Source: Rhodococcus sp. KRD197
Lineage (GTDB): Bacteria; Actinomycetota; Actinomycetes; Mycobacteriales; Mycobacteriaceae
Length of the DNA: 64,000 nt
Direction: 5' to 3'
Assembly (NCBI RefSeq): GCF_017168235.1
Contig: NZ_JABFAO010000004.1
Span: 841,895 to 905,894, forward strand
In this document: piece by piece, positions 1-8,475 of the stretch
Layout: every line of letters starts with the position of its first letter
How positions within the stretch are numbered: position 1 is the first letter of the stretch
Program-made: the position numbers and the translations under genes
The notes under the pieces: model-generated
What the model was told of the DNA's origin: nothing
What the model saw: the letters and a program-made list of their open reading frames with translations, nothing else
Database searches by the model: none

Positions 1-281
<281 letters not shown>

Positions 282-315
282 GCTCGGCTGGCCGAAGGCC
301 CGCAGCAGGTGGCCG

Positions 316-2310
316 CTACGGCAAGGACACCACGGTCACCGACGACCCCGGGGCAACTCTGGACCCCGGCCCCGGGGTTTGCGAGACCACGAGGGAACCG
401 TCGGTATCGAATACCTGACGAACTTGCGCCTCCAAGTCGAGTCGCTCGAGAATCTCACGAGCCGACCCGGCGGATCGTCCCAGCAGCGACGGGACCGTGA
501 CGGCGTTGGACACCTGCATTCGAACGCTGCTACCGGCGGTGACGGTGGTACCGATCTGCGGCGATGTATCGATCACCTTGCCACCGTCGGTGTTCTCGTC
601 GAACTCCACATCGGTGGCCGAAACCGAAATGCCGATCGACGCGAGGGTCGCGACAGCATCGTCGGTGGACATTCCCGCAACGTCGGGTACATCGACGGGG
701 GGAGCTCCCTTCGACCGCAGTACCTTGACGGTGTCCCCGACCGACAGCACTGTCCCGGGCGGCGGATCGAGTGCCGCGACATCGCCTATCGGCGCGTTCG
801 TGCTGAAGACCTCACCGCCGTCCTCGGTAGCGAAGGTACGTTCACGCAGCTCTTCCTCCATGGCGGCGACGTCGGTGTTCGGCGGAACCTCCGGCACGGT
901 TGGCTGTCCCAGGGATACCAGCAGGAACACGGTCTCACCCCGCGCGACCCGTGACCCTGACGCCGGGTCGGTGCCGATGAGCATGTCGACCGGTGCCGTG
1001 TCCGAGTAGGTTCCACGAGATTCGCTCGCCAGATCCGCCGATTCCAGGGCGTTCTGTGCGCTGACGAGATCGAGTCCGCCGACCTCGGGCACGCTTGTGT
1101 AGCGACCTGACCCCATCCACCAGCCGCCGACTCCGACGAGGACCGCGAGCAAGGCAACTATGGTGAGCCAGACGACGATTGCGCGGCGAGAGCGTTGCCT
1201 GTCGGCGACGAAATCGGGGAACTCGTATTCTCGACGTCCGACTCGACGAGGTGGGACCGAATCGACGTCATCCTGCTCGTCGCGAGAGGTCGGCGCGGTG
1301 TGTACACGCGTGTGATGGGTGCCCGTGCCTGCGGATGCCGCGACGACTTCGGTTTGCGGGGCCCGGGGTTGTTCGCTCTCACGGTCGGCGAATGTGGTGG
1401 GGGCGCCCAACGCTGCGGCACTTCGATGCCCGGCCGACCGGCGAGGCGCAGGTACGCGGTACGGCGGTAACTGGAGCTCGGCGCATACTGCGCGAAGCGC
1501 CCGTGCCATTTCATCGGCGTTCTGGAATCGCGTCGCCGGGTCTCTCTCGGTGGCCCTGCGCACCAAATCGTCGAACTCGGGCGGCACCCCGGCGATGAAA
1601 CCGCCCGGACGGGGGACGTCGTTGTCGATTCGCTGGTAGGCGATGGAGAGTGAGGTGTCACCGCTGAAGGGTGTACGCCCCGTCAGCAACTCGAACAGTA
1701 CGACTCCCACCCCGTAGACGTCGCTACCGGCGTTGGCCGAACCGGTGGTGACCTGTTCCGGTGAGAGGTATGCGGCAGTGCCGAGGATGACGCTTGCCGA
1801 TGTGGCATTGGAAGCGGCTACAGCTCGGACGAGGCCGAAATCCGCTATCTTCACATCGCCCGAGTCGGAGATCAGAATGTTCTCGGGCTTGATGTCACGA
1901 TGGACCAGACCTGCGCGATGTGCGGTGGCGAGTGCACCGAGAACCGGTCCCACGACTGCGGCCGCAGCATGCGGCGGCATCGGTCCGCGTTCGCGAAGAA
2001 GCTCCCTGAGCGTCCCACCCTCGACCAGTTCCATGACGAGGAACGCGACATCCCTGTCGCGGCCATGATCGTAAACGGCCACCAGACCTGGATTGTTCAG
2101 CCGCGCGACTGCCCGGGCTTCGAACTCGAAGCGCGCCACGAACTGCGGATCCTCGGCGAACTTGGGGTCCATGATCTTGACCGCGACAGGCCGATCCAGT
2201 CGCGTGTCCAGGGCGCGATACACCGTGGACATTCCGCCGCGAGCGATCTGGGCGTCGATGCGGTAGCGCCGATCCAGCAGTGAACCCGCCGTTACGGATC
2301 CTCCGGACAT
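316..2310 (-). CDS. pknL: Transmembrane Ser/Thr protein kinase with four PASTA repeats (PknL type)
   Basis: A Hanks-type kinase of 664 residues. The kinase domain fills roughly residues 16-280: a Gly-rich loop (ARGGMSTVYRA), catalytic Lys45 in VAVKIM, the loop VHRDIKPENI, and IADFGLV. A proline-rich juxtamembrane linker follows, then one membrane helix (about 373-396) and about four extracellular PASTA repeats (VPEV, VPEV, VPDV, VPSL starts) that would sense peptidoglycan or lipid II. M. tuberculosis PknL, from memory, lacks PASTA repeats, so this form resembles corynebacterial PknL. An AGGAGG lies 12 bases upstream of the ATG at 2310; a GTG directly before it (2313) is nearly as good. A longer reading frame upstream looks like spurious extension into the promoter. 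It is divergent from the small DNA-binding gene next door, the known PknL substrate in mycobacteria. Confidence 0.93.
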   Translation of the reverse strand: MSGGSVTAGSLLDRRYRIDAQIARGGMSTVYRALDTRLDRPVAVKIMDPKFAEDPQFVARFEFEARAVARLNNPGLVAVYDHGRDRDVAFLVMELVEGGTLRELLRERGPMPPHAAAAVVGPVLGALATAHRAGLVHRDIKPENILISDSGDVKIADFGLVRAVAASNATSASVILGTAAYLSPEQVTTGSANAGSDVYGVGVVLFELLTGRTPFSGDTSLSIAYQRIDNDVPRPGGFIAGVPPEFDDLVRRATERDPATRFQNADEMARALRAVCAELQLPPYRVPAPRRSAGHRSAAALGAPTTFADRESEQPRAPQTEVVAASAGTGTHHTRVHTAPTSRDEQDDVDSVPPRRVGRREYEFPDFVADRQRSRRAIVVWLTIVALLAVLVGVGGWWMGSGRYTSVPEVGGLDLVSAQNALESADLASESRGTYSDTAPVDMLIGTDPASGSRVARGETVFLLVSLGQPTVPEVPPNTDVAAMEEELRERTFATEDGGEVFSTNAPIGDVAALDPPPGTVLSVGDTVKVLRSKGAPPVDVPDVAGMSTDDAVATLASIGISVSATDVEFDENTDGGKVIDTSPQIGTTVTAGSSVRMQVSNAVTVPSLLGRSAGSAREILERLDLEAQVRQVFDTDGSLVVSQTPGPGSRVAPGSSVTVVSLP

Positions 2311-2420
2311 CACCGTGGTGTACCTCCTCGAGAAATGAGCACCGAATCGAGCGCTTCGAGACGATGGTAGCCAGCGCAGATATCGCCGTAGTCTCGGCGC
2401 AACGCACCCGGACTGTGTTT

Positions 2421-2457
2421 TTCGCATCCGAGGACCAACCAGTTAACGTTACTGCAG
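2421..2457 (+). promoter_or_regulatory. Predicted leaderless promoter of the Rv2175c-type gene
   Basis: TTCGCA at 2421-2426 and TAACGT at 2444-2449 are separated by 17 bases. The -10 lies 7 bases before a GTG at 2457, the spacing expected when transcription starts on the start codon itself. No Shine-Dalgarno sequence precedes that GTG. Prediction by eye only. Confidence 0.45.
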
Positions 2458-2828
2458 TGAGCGCTATCCCATATTCCGACGACGTGTTGGCTCCCTCGGT
2501 TTCACTGCTACAGCTGGCCGATGTGAGCAAAATTCTCGAGGTTCCCAAGGCCAGGGTTGAGCAGATGCTGCGTGACCGACAGCTCATCGCGGTCAAACGC
2601 AATCGAGTCCCCGGGGTCCCAGAGGTGTTTCTGAACACTCCCGGCAAGCAGATCGTCAAGGGGCTGCCCGGCTTGCTGGCCGTGCTCCACGACGGCGGAT
2701 ACCGAGACGAAGAAATTCTGGAGTGGCTGTTCGAACCGGACGACAGCCTTCCCGGCACCCCGATCGACGCGATGCACGGGGATCTGATGCGCGAGGTGAT
2801 CAGGCGCGCACAGGCGATGGCGATCTGA
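2457..2828 (+). CDS. Winged-helix DNA-binding protein, Rv2175c family (PknL partner)
   Basis: A 123-residue protein of the Rv2175c family, a small winged-helix DNA-binding protein that in M. tuberculosis is phosphorylated by PknL. The C-terminal half (LPGLLAVLHDGGYRDEEI, then EVIRRAQAMA) matches the family closely as I recall it. The N-terminal half carries a helix-turn-helix-like segment (LQLADVSKILEVPKARVEQMLRD). The GTG at 2457 was chosen because a leaderless-type -10 precedes it; an in-frame ATG at 2364 would give about 154 residues but lies in the intergenic promoter region. With the short start the N-terminal segment that holds the mycobacterial phosphothreonine would be missing. The 3' end overlaps the convergent crtB by 29 bases. 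Confidence 0.85.
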   Translation: MSAIPYSDDVLAPSVSLLQLADVSKILEVPKARVEQMLRDRQLIAVKRNRVPGVPEVFLNTPGKQIVKGLPGLLAVLHDGGYRDEEILEWLFEPDDSLPGTPIDAMHGDLMREVIRRAQAMAI

Positions 2829-3828
2829 GCCTGGTCCAACCGGTGGCCACGAGGCGGGGCCCGGCAACCGAGAGTCGACGCCATCCCGGCACTCGGGCCC
2901 GCTCCTGAAGAACCCGATAGCCGCCGTCCTCGACCTCGCGGAGGATCCCGCCGTAGAGCAGGAATGCCGTTCGCATGCTCGACTGCACGCGTGGGTCCAA
3001 CATCTCGATGCCGGGTTCGGCGAGGCGGTACACCGCGCGGGTGTGCGCAATCAGGTGCGCCAGGGCTCGGGAGAGTCTCTGGTCGGTGCGCCCCGAATCG
3101 CGACAGTGCCGCAGCAGTGCCTCGTCGACGCCGAAGGCGGCCAATTCGTCGGTCGGCAGGTATATCCGATCCCGGTCGAGATCCTCTCCCATGTCTCGGA
3201 TGAAATTCGTGAGCTGAAAGGCTTCGCCGAGGGCAGCAGCGGGCCCTTCTGCGTTCACGCTGGAGGCGCCGAGGATGGGCAGCATCTCGAGTCCGATGAC
3301 GGCGGCGGAACCGTACATGTATTCGCGGAGTTCGGCCATTGTTCGGTAGCGCGACCGGAAGAAATCCGTGCCGGGAATGTCCATCCGCATCGAACGGAAG
3401 AACGCATAGAAGTATTCGTGGGGGATCGCGTACCGATCCACCGTGTCGACGAGGGCCGTCAGAACCTGCTCGGAGGGACTCTCGCCCAGTACCGCACCGC
3501 TCAGTGCCGAGCGGACACGGTCCTCGAGCGAGTCGACTCGCTCGGCTGCGCGCCGATCCGCCGGCGCCAGAGGGGTCTTGTCCTCGGACGATTCGTCGAC
3601 GAGCGAACCGTCGACGTCGACATCGATGATGTCGTCCACCATGCGAGCGAACCCGTACAGGGCGTGCACCCCCGCGCGCTTGTCCACCGGCAACAAACGC
3701 GTGGCCAGAAAGTACGTCTTCCCGTGGCGCGCGTTCAGGTCCCGGCACAGCCGGTAAGCACCGTGCAACGCCGGATCGATTCCGTCCAGTTCACCCACGG
3801 TCGGCAGGGGTCGTCTGCGATGTGGCAC
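2800..3828 (-). CDS. crtB: Phytoene synthase
   Basis: A squalene/phytoene synthase family enzyme of 342 residues that joins two geranylgeranyl-PP molecules head to head into phytoene, the first committed carotenoid step. The two aspartate-rich diphosphate-binding motifs are present: DDIID at residues 65-69 and DMGEDLDRDRIYLP near residue 210. The start is GTG at 3828 with GGAGG six bases upstream. It begins inside the end of mptA (38-base overlap), so the two are probably translationally coupled. It is the last gene of the leftward run idsA-crtI-mptA-crtB. Length and motifs are typical of bacterial CrtB; squalene synthase is less likely given the crtI partner. Confidence 0.93.
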   Translation of the reverse strand: MPHRRRPLPTVGELDGIDPALHGAYRLCRDLNARHGKTYFLATRLLPVDKRAGVHALYGFARMVDDIIDVDVDGSLVDESSEDKTPLAPADRRAAERVDSLEDRVRSALSGAVLGESPSEQVLTALVDTVDRYAIPHEYFYAFFRSMRMDIPGTDFFRSRYRTMAELREYMYGSAAVIGLEMLPILGASSVNAEGPAAALGEAFQLTNFIRDMGEDLDRDRIYLPTDELAAFGVDEALLRHCRDSGRTDQRLSRALAHLIAHTRAVYRLAEPGIEMLDPRVQSSMRTAFLLYGGILREVEDGGYRVLQERARVPGWRRLSVAGPRLVATGWTRLRSPSPVRA

Positions 3829-5455
3829 GGCTTTCCTCCGGAATCGATGTATGTGGGGGCTTTCCTCGCAGCCTCAATGGATCGACGGTGGTGAGTGAGA
3901 GAGCTGCCACGACCGCGGCGAAGGTGGCGAGGGCGACGTGGCCGAGGGTGTACAACCCGATCGAACCGTCGGGTCGGAAGACGAGCATCAGCCACGCAGA
4001 CAATCCGACCAGCACCATCAGCGTGCGCGTCGACAGGGCGAAGCCTGCTGCGAGGGCAAGCGGCCACGAGTAGTACCACGGCAGAGCTGCAGGGGAGAGT
4101 ACGACGATGGCGACCAGAGCGACGACGATGCCTTTGACCGCGTCGCGCTCGGTGCGTCGGTAGAACCACCACGCTCCGACGATGATGATCACGAGAGCCA
4201 GGGCGCAAATCATGCGTGTGATCTCGAGGACCGGTCCGAGGTTGGTGTCCAGGAACCACGATGTGCTCACCGTGATCAGGTGAGCCAGAATCGTCGGCAA
4301 GGACAACCAGTTGATGATCTTGGCGGAGCCGGAGAGCGCGGTGAGCCAGCCGATGCCCACACCTGCCACCAGCGACGCTGCGACGAACACCGCTCCGAAG
4401 ACCCCGGCCCCGGTTCCGGCCGTCTTGAGGAAGGACTTCACCGGCGACATCGGGGATCTGTTCTCCGCGATCGCACGCTCACGTTCGTGAATCATCCAGA
4501 TCCACACCATGAATGGCAGCGCGAGACCGGCCGTGGCCTTGATCGCGACGGCGACTGCGACGAGCGCTACACCGCCGACGTGCTTGTGTTCGAGAACCAG
4601 CACGATGCCGGCCGTCATGAGCCCGACCATCAGGAGTTCGTTGTGAACTCCACCGATGAGGTGGATGAGTACCAGCGGGTTGAGGACAGCGAGCCACAGC
4701 GCGATCGTGGGCTTGCCGCCCATGTGCGTCGCCAATCTCGGAACTGCCCACATCATCAGGGCGAGGCCGGGAAGCATAGTGATGCGCAACAGCATCGTTC
4801 CTGCGATCACGTTGTCGCCGGTGATGCTGGTGATCGCCTGACCGAGCAGGAGGAAGAGTGGTCCGTACGGCGCCGTCGTCGTCGTCCAGACATTGCTGAC
4901 GTTGTCGAGGAGCAGGCCGGGATTGGCCACCGGACCCACCGCATACGGGTCGAAGCCGTCGCGCAGCAGCGCGCCTTGCGCAAGGTAGGAGTAGGCGTCC
5001 CGGCTGAACATCGGGACGGACAGCAGTAGCGGGGCTGTCCAGACGGGGACGATCCACCGAAGCTCGCTCAGTGTCGTGCGCCCGCCGAGGGTTGCGCGCC
5101 CGAGACGAACCCAGGCGACGATCATCAGCACCACACCGAGCCAGACGAGGATGGACGACAGTACGAGTCCGTGGCCGAACCGCAACCACGACAGGTGCAT
5201 GACCTCGAGGAGCGGATCGCGGCGACGTACGCTGCCGGCGCCGAATCCGCCGAAGGTGATCAGCACTGTACCGATCAGGCCCAGAGCTGCTGCGTGCCCT
5301 TCGGGGCTTCGGAGAAATAGCGCCAACTGGCGGACCGCCGACCGGTGCGGCACCGCCGACGGCTCTTCGTGGCCCGTCGGGGCGGGACGACTTGCGCCGG
5401 AGGCTGCTGATCTCGAGACCGAGGACATCGGTACGGTCATCCTCCTCACGGCCAT
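3791..5455 (-). CDS. mptA: Alpha-(1->6)-mannosyltransferase of lipomannan synthesis
   Basis: A 554-residue polytopic GT-C glycosyltransferase resembling MptA (Rv2174), which extends the alpha-1,6-mannan backbone of lipomannan/lipoarabinomannan using polyprenyl-phosphomannose on the outer face of the membrane. About 12-13 hydrophobic segments are visible. The loop SVPMFSRDAYSYLAQG contains the acidic residue typical of GT-C enzymes, followed by DGFDPYAVGP. The ATG at 5455 is the first start; ATG codons at 5440 and 5428 are alternatives, the last having AGGAGG 12 bases upstream. It sits between crtI and crtB although it has no carotenoid role. Synteny with the M. tuberculosis idsA2-mptA pair suggests that the crt genes were inserted around an older pair. 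Confidence 0.92.
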   Translation of the reverse strand: MAVRRMTVPMSSVSRSAASGASRPAPTGHEEPSAVPHRSAVRQLALFLRSPEGHAAALGLIGTVLITFGGFGAGSVRRRDPLLEVMHLSWLRFGHGLVLSSILVWLGVVLMIVAWVRLGRATLGGRTTLSELRWIVPVWTAPLLLSVPMFSRDAYSYLAQGALLRDGFDPYAVGPVANPGLLLDNVSNVWTTTTAPYGPLFLLLGQAITSITGDNVIAGTMLLRITMLPGLALMMWAVPRLATHMGGKPTIALWLAVLNPLVLIHLIGGVHNELLMVGLMTAGIVLVLEHKHVGGVALVAVAVAIKATAGLALPFMVWIWMIHERERAIAENRSPMSPVKSFLKTAGTGAGVFGAVFVAASLVAGVGIGWLTALSGSAKIINWLSLPTILAHLITVSTSWFLDTNLGPVLEITRMICALALVIIIVGAWWFYRRTERDAVKGIVVALVAIVVLSPAALPWYYSWPLALAAGFALSTRTLMVLVGLSAWLMLVFRPDGSIGLYTLGHVALATFAAVVAALSLTTVDPLRLRGKPPHTSIPEESRATSQTTPADRG

Positions 5456-5543
5456 ACGGCAGGTCGGTCTGCGATTTCAGTGTTGCTTGCGGTCTCGGTA
5501 TCGGTTTGCAGAGCAGGGGGTGATGCCACCGACCCACGGCCGC

Positions 5544-5571
5544 AGTTTAGTGCGTGAGGCAAGATTCCCAA
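5544..5571 (-). promoter_or_regulatory. Predicted promoter of mptA-crtB
   Basis: On the minus strand TTGGGA (5571-5566) and TAAACT (5549-5544) are separated by 16 bases, giving a start about 80 bases upstream of mptA. This is in the 141-base gap after crtI, the largest gap inside this leftward run, so mptA-crtB could be expressed separately from idsA-crtI. Confidence 0.35.
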
Positions 5572-5596
5572 TCATCGGCGGTTCGTTTCCTGTGCG

Positions 5597-7162
5597 TCAG
5601 GATCGGCCGACTATACGCTCGGCGGCAAGTCTGCCGGAGACGAGCACAGTCGGTACCCCCACTCCTGGGGTGGTCGAGGAACCCGCGAGCACCACGTTGG
5701 CCAGGCCCGCCACCAAGTTCTTTCTGCGGAACGGACCGGTTTGCCGGAAGACGTGCGAGGACGAGAACGGACTGCCGTCGACCATTCCCCGATCAGCCCA
5801 GGTCTGCGGCGTGTCGATGTGGTCGATCGTCATCGAAGTCGCCCCGTGGTAACCGCGTTGTACCAATTCTCGCTGTAGTTCTCTTACGTAAGGACCCTGA
5901 AGACGATTCCAGTCCAACGGTGCACTGCGCAAATTCGGGCACGGTGCGAGAACCGAGACCGGTTCGCACAACTCGCCGTCGCGTTCGACGAGCAGTGCGG
6001 AGTCGGTCACGCCGGGGCGGGTGATCAACAACGAAGGGTCCGTCATCAGCGAGCCTCGACCGCGGCGCGCGGTGATCCGATCGAATGTCGACGCCCACTC
6101 CGCACCGAAGTCGATGCTGTGGTGCGAACGCGCCGGCCAGGTCGCTGTCACCTCGGTCGGAACCGTGCCGTGGAAGACCACGGCCGACGGCGACACCGAA
6201 CTGTAGCCGCGGCGTCGAAAACGCGACGGCGCACCTGACTCGTCGAGCAACTGGTCCACGACCGGAAGATCCGGTGTCAACACGAGCGCGTCGCACTCGA
6301 AGTCTCTGCCATCGGTGGTTCGAACGGAGCTCACCCGGTCGTGCGAGCGCGTGATGTGCGAGACCTCGGCGCCGGTGATCACCGAACCCCCGTTGCGGGT
6401 GACCGCGTCCGCCATGCCCGCGGCGATCGATGCCATACCTCCCACTGGGAAATACACCCCGAGCGAGGTGTCCATGTGCGCGATAGCGCCGTACACGGCC
6501 AGTGCCTTCGCGGGAGCCATACCGGCATACAGCGCCTGAAAGGTGAACACGCGACGCAGCCGCTCATCCTTCAAGAACTTCTCCACTCGGGGTCCGAGAC
6601 GACCGAAGCCTCCGAGCCGCGCCAGTGTCAGCGTGTCGCGCAACGCGGACGGAGTGGACACGAGGTCGAGCGGCGAATCGAAGTTCGAGTCGATGTATCG
6701 GTCGAACTCGGCATCGAAAATGGAAGCCAACCAGCGACGCAGCGCGCGATACCCCTCCGCTTCGGCCGCACCGCACGTGCGGGCGACCTCCGCGGCCATC
6801 TCGTCGGGGTCGGCGTAGACGTCGATGGAACTCCCGTCGGCATATCGGGTGTGATAACTCGGCGAGAGTGCAGTGAGTTCGATTCTGGGCGTGACGGTCT
6901 CGAAGTTCTCACCCACTGCTGCCAAAGCCGACTCGATGAGATCGGGCATGGTGAGCACACTGGCCCCGTTGTCGATGTCGTACAGCCGCGAGCCGTCCTC
7001 GGCCGACACCGGATAGATGCCGACACGACCGCCGACGAAGTTCTCGCGTTCCAATACGGTCACGCGCCTCCCCGCGCCAGTGAGATGCAGCGCGGCGGAG
7101 AGTCCGGCGAGCCCCGCTCCCACAACGACGACGGACTCTGTGGGGCCGGTTATCGAGTGCAC
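5597..7162 (-). CDS. crtI: Phytoene desaturase
   Basis: A CrtI-type FAD-dependent amine-oxidase-fold desaturase of 521 residues, expected to convert phytoene stepwise to lycopene at the membrane. The N-terminal dinucleotide-binding motif is VVVVGAGLAGLSAALHL followed by LERENFVGGRVG. The C-terminal FAD signature is seen in VVLAGSSTTPGVGVPTVLVSGRLAAERI. The start is GTG at 7162 with GAAAGG five bases upstream, 38 bases after the idsA stop. Together with idsA and crtB it gives lycopene from isoprenyl diphosphates. Confidence 0.92.
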   Translation of the reverse strand: MHSITGPTESVVVVGAGLAGLSAALHLTGAGRRVTVLERENFVGGRVGIYPVSAEDGSRLYDIDNGASVLTMPDLIESALAAVGENFETVTPRIELTALSPSYHTRYADGSSIDVYADPDEMAAEVARTCGAAEAEGYRALRRWLASIFDAEFDRYIDSNFDSPLDLVSTPSALRDTLTLARLGGFGRLGPRVEKFLKDERLRRVFTFQALYAGMAPAKALAVYGAIAHMDTSLGVYFPVGGMASIAAGMADAVTRNGGSVITGAEVSHITRSHDRVSSVRTTDGRDFECDALVLTPDLPVVDQLLDESGAPSRFRRRGYSSVSPSAVVFHGTVPTEVTATWPARSHHSIDFGAEWASTFDRITARRGRGSLMTDPSLLITRPGVTDSALLVERDGELCEPVSVLAPCPNLRSAPLDWNRLQGPYVRELQRELVQRGYHGATSMTIDHIDTPQTWADRGMVDGSPFSSSHVFRQTGPFRRKNLVAGLANVVLAGSSTTPGVGVPTVLVSGRLAAERIVGRS

Positions 7163-7200
7163 GTGTGCCTTTCGGAAGATGTGGTCGAGGAAGAAGCGGT

Positions 7201-8286
7201 CTAGTACGTACGTTGTGTGGCCGCGATCGCCATGGCCCGCAGTTGCGCCGCTGCGCCGGGTTCGGTGGCACTTTCGGCGAGTGTTTCCAGTGCCCGGTCG
7301 GTCAGGTCCTCGATGCGGCGCTCTACGTCAGCCACAGCACCGACATCGCAAAGAATGGATCGAACATCGGCAATTCGGTCCTCGCTCAGGTCGATCGTGC
7401 CGAGAGTCGAGCGCAGAGTTCGTGCTGATACAGGCGAATCGCGGTCCGCCAATTTCATCCCCATGGCCATCAGAACGGTGCGCTTGCCCTCGCGGATGTC
7501 GTCGCCCGACGGCTTTCCGGTGACACCGGGGTCGCCGAAAACCCCGAGAAGGTCGTCTCGGAGTTGGAAGGCCAGCCCGATGTCGGTGCCGAACGATCGA
7601 TACGCAGCGGTCAGGTCCGGCGCGGCATCGGCGAGAACCGCTCCGATCTGCAGTGGTCGTTCGACGGTGTACGCAGCGGTCTTGTACCGATTGACGCGCA
7701 TTGCGGCATCGATGGACTCGTCGAGTCCTGCCTCTGCTTCGATGTCGAGCAACTGGCCGCCGAGCACCTCGGTTCGCATCGCCGACCACACCGGTGAGAC
7801 ACGTGCGGCCGCCGCGGCGTCGATGCCCGACTCCCTGAGCATGTCGTCGGCCCAGCACAACGCGAGGTCGCCGAGCAGGATTGCGGCCGATTCGCCGAAG
7901 CGTTCGGAGGAGCCGGACCAGTTCGCACTGCGATGCCGGTCGGCGAACGCGACGTGCACGGTGGGGAAGCCACGCCGCGTCACCGAGGCGTCGATGATGT
8001 CGTCGTGGATCAATGCACACGCCTGGACCAGTTCGAGTGCTGAGCAGGCGCGAACGATCGACGCCGCGCCGTCGCTGGTGCTGTCGCCACCGGCTCCCAG
8101 CCAGGCAGTCCAGGCGAACGCGGGACGCACTCGTTTGCCGCCGCGCAGAACGAACTCGGTGAGTTCGCGAACGGCCGTTACGTAACGGTCGCCGAGCTCA
8201 GCTACCTGTTCGGTCCTCGAGGCGAAGAATTCGATCAGCGCAGCTTCGACGAGCTCGCGCGGCTTCGCCGTGCCCGCGCCGAGCAC
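7201..8286 (-). CDS. idsA: Geranylgeranyl diphosphate synthase (polyprenyl synthetase family)
   Basis: A trans-prenyltransferase of 361 residues that supplies C20 geranylgeranyl-PP to crtB. The first aspartate-rich motif DDIID is at residues 95-99 and the second (RDDLLGVFGD) near residue 240; GGKRVRP binds pyrophosphate. It is orthologous in position to M. tuberculosis idsA2 beside mptA and metF. The GTG at 8286 is the only ATG/GTG/TTG start in this frame after the upstream stop, but it has no Shine-Dalgarno. A strong GGAGG at 8358-8362 lies five bases before an in-frame CTG (8352), which would add 22 residues. The start is therefore uncertain. It is divergent from metF. Confidence 0.9.
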   Translation of the reverse strand: MLGAGTAKPRELVEAALIEFFASRTEQVAELGDRYVTAVRELTEFVLRGGKRVRPAFAWTAWLGAGGDSTSDGAASIVRACSALELVQACALIHDDIIDASVTRRGFPTVHVAFADRHRSANWSGSSERFGESAAILLGDLALCWADDMLRESGIDAAAAARVSPVWSAMRTEVLGGQLLDIEAEAGLDESIDAAMRVNRYKTAAYTVERPLQIGAVLADAAPDLTAAYRSFGTDIGLAFQLRDDLLGVFGDPGVTGKPSGDDIREGKRTVLMAMGMKLADRDSPVSARTLRSTLGTIDLSEDRIADVRSILCDVGAVADVERRIEDLTDRALETLAESATEPGAAAQLRAMAIAATQRTY

Positions 8287-8439
8287 GGCGGCGGTGGTGT
8301 CGGTGGTGTCGATGGTCGCGGTTGCAGGGTGCGTGGGCAGTTTGCCGGACAGGGGATCCTCCAGTCGGACGCGAGAGAGCGATGCTGCATGTCCACTTTA
8401 GCCAACGCCGACGATGTACCCGGCCATGTGAGGCTGCCG

Positions 8440-8475
8440 TCGACGGTGTCACAGTGCGAAACTATGATTGCGGTG
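8440..8475 (+). promoter_or_regulatory. Predicted leaderless promoter of metF
   Basis: TCGACG (8440-8445) and a perfect TATGAT (8463-8468) are separated by 17 bases. The GTG start codon of metF follows after only six bases, so the mRNA probably begins at the start codon. No ribosome binding site is present. Confidence 0.6.

Noticed and set aside
1895-3748. A 617-codon minus-strand frame across pknL, the Rv2175c gene and crtB
   Set aside because: It joins three unrelated genes in a non-coding frame; all three have strong independent support.
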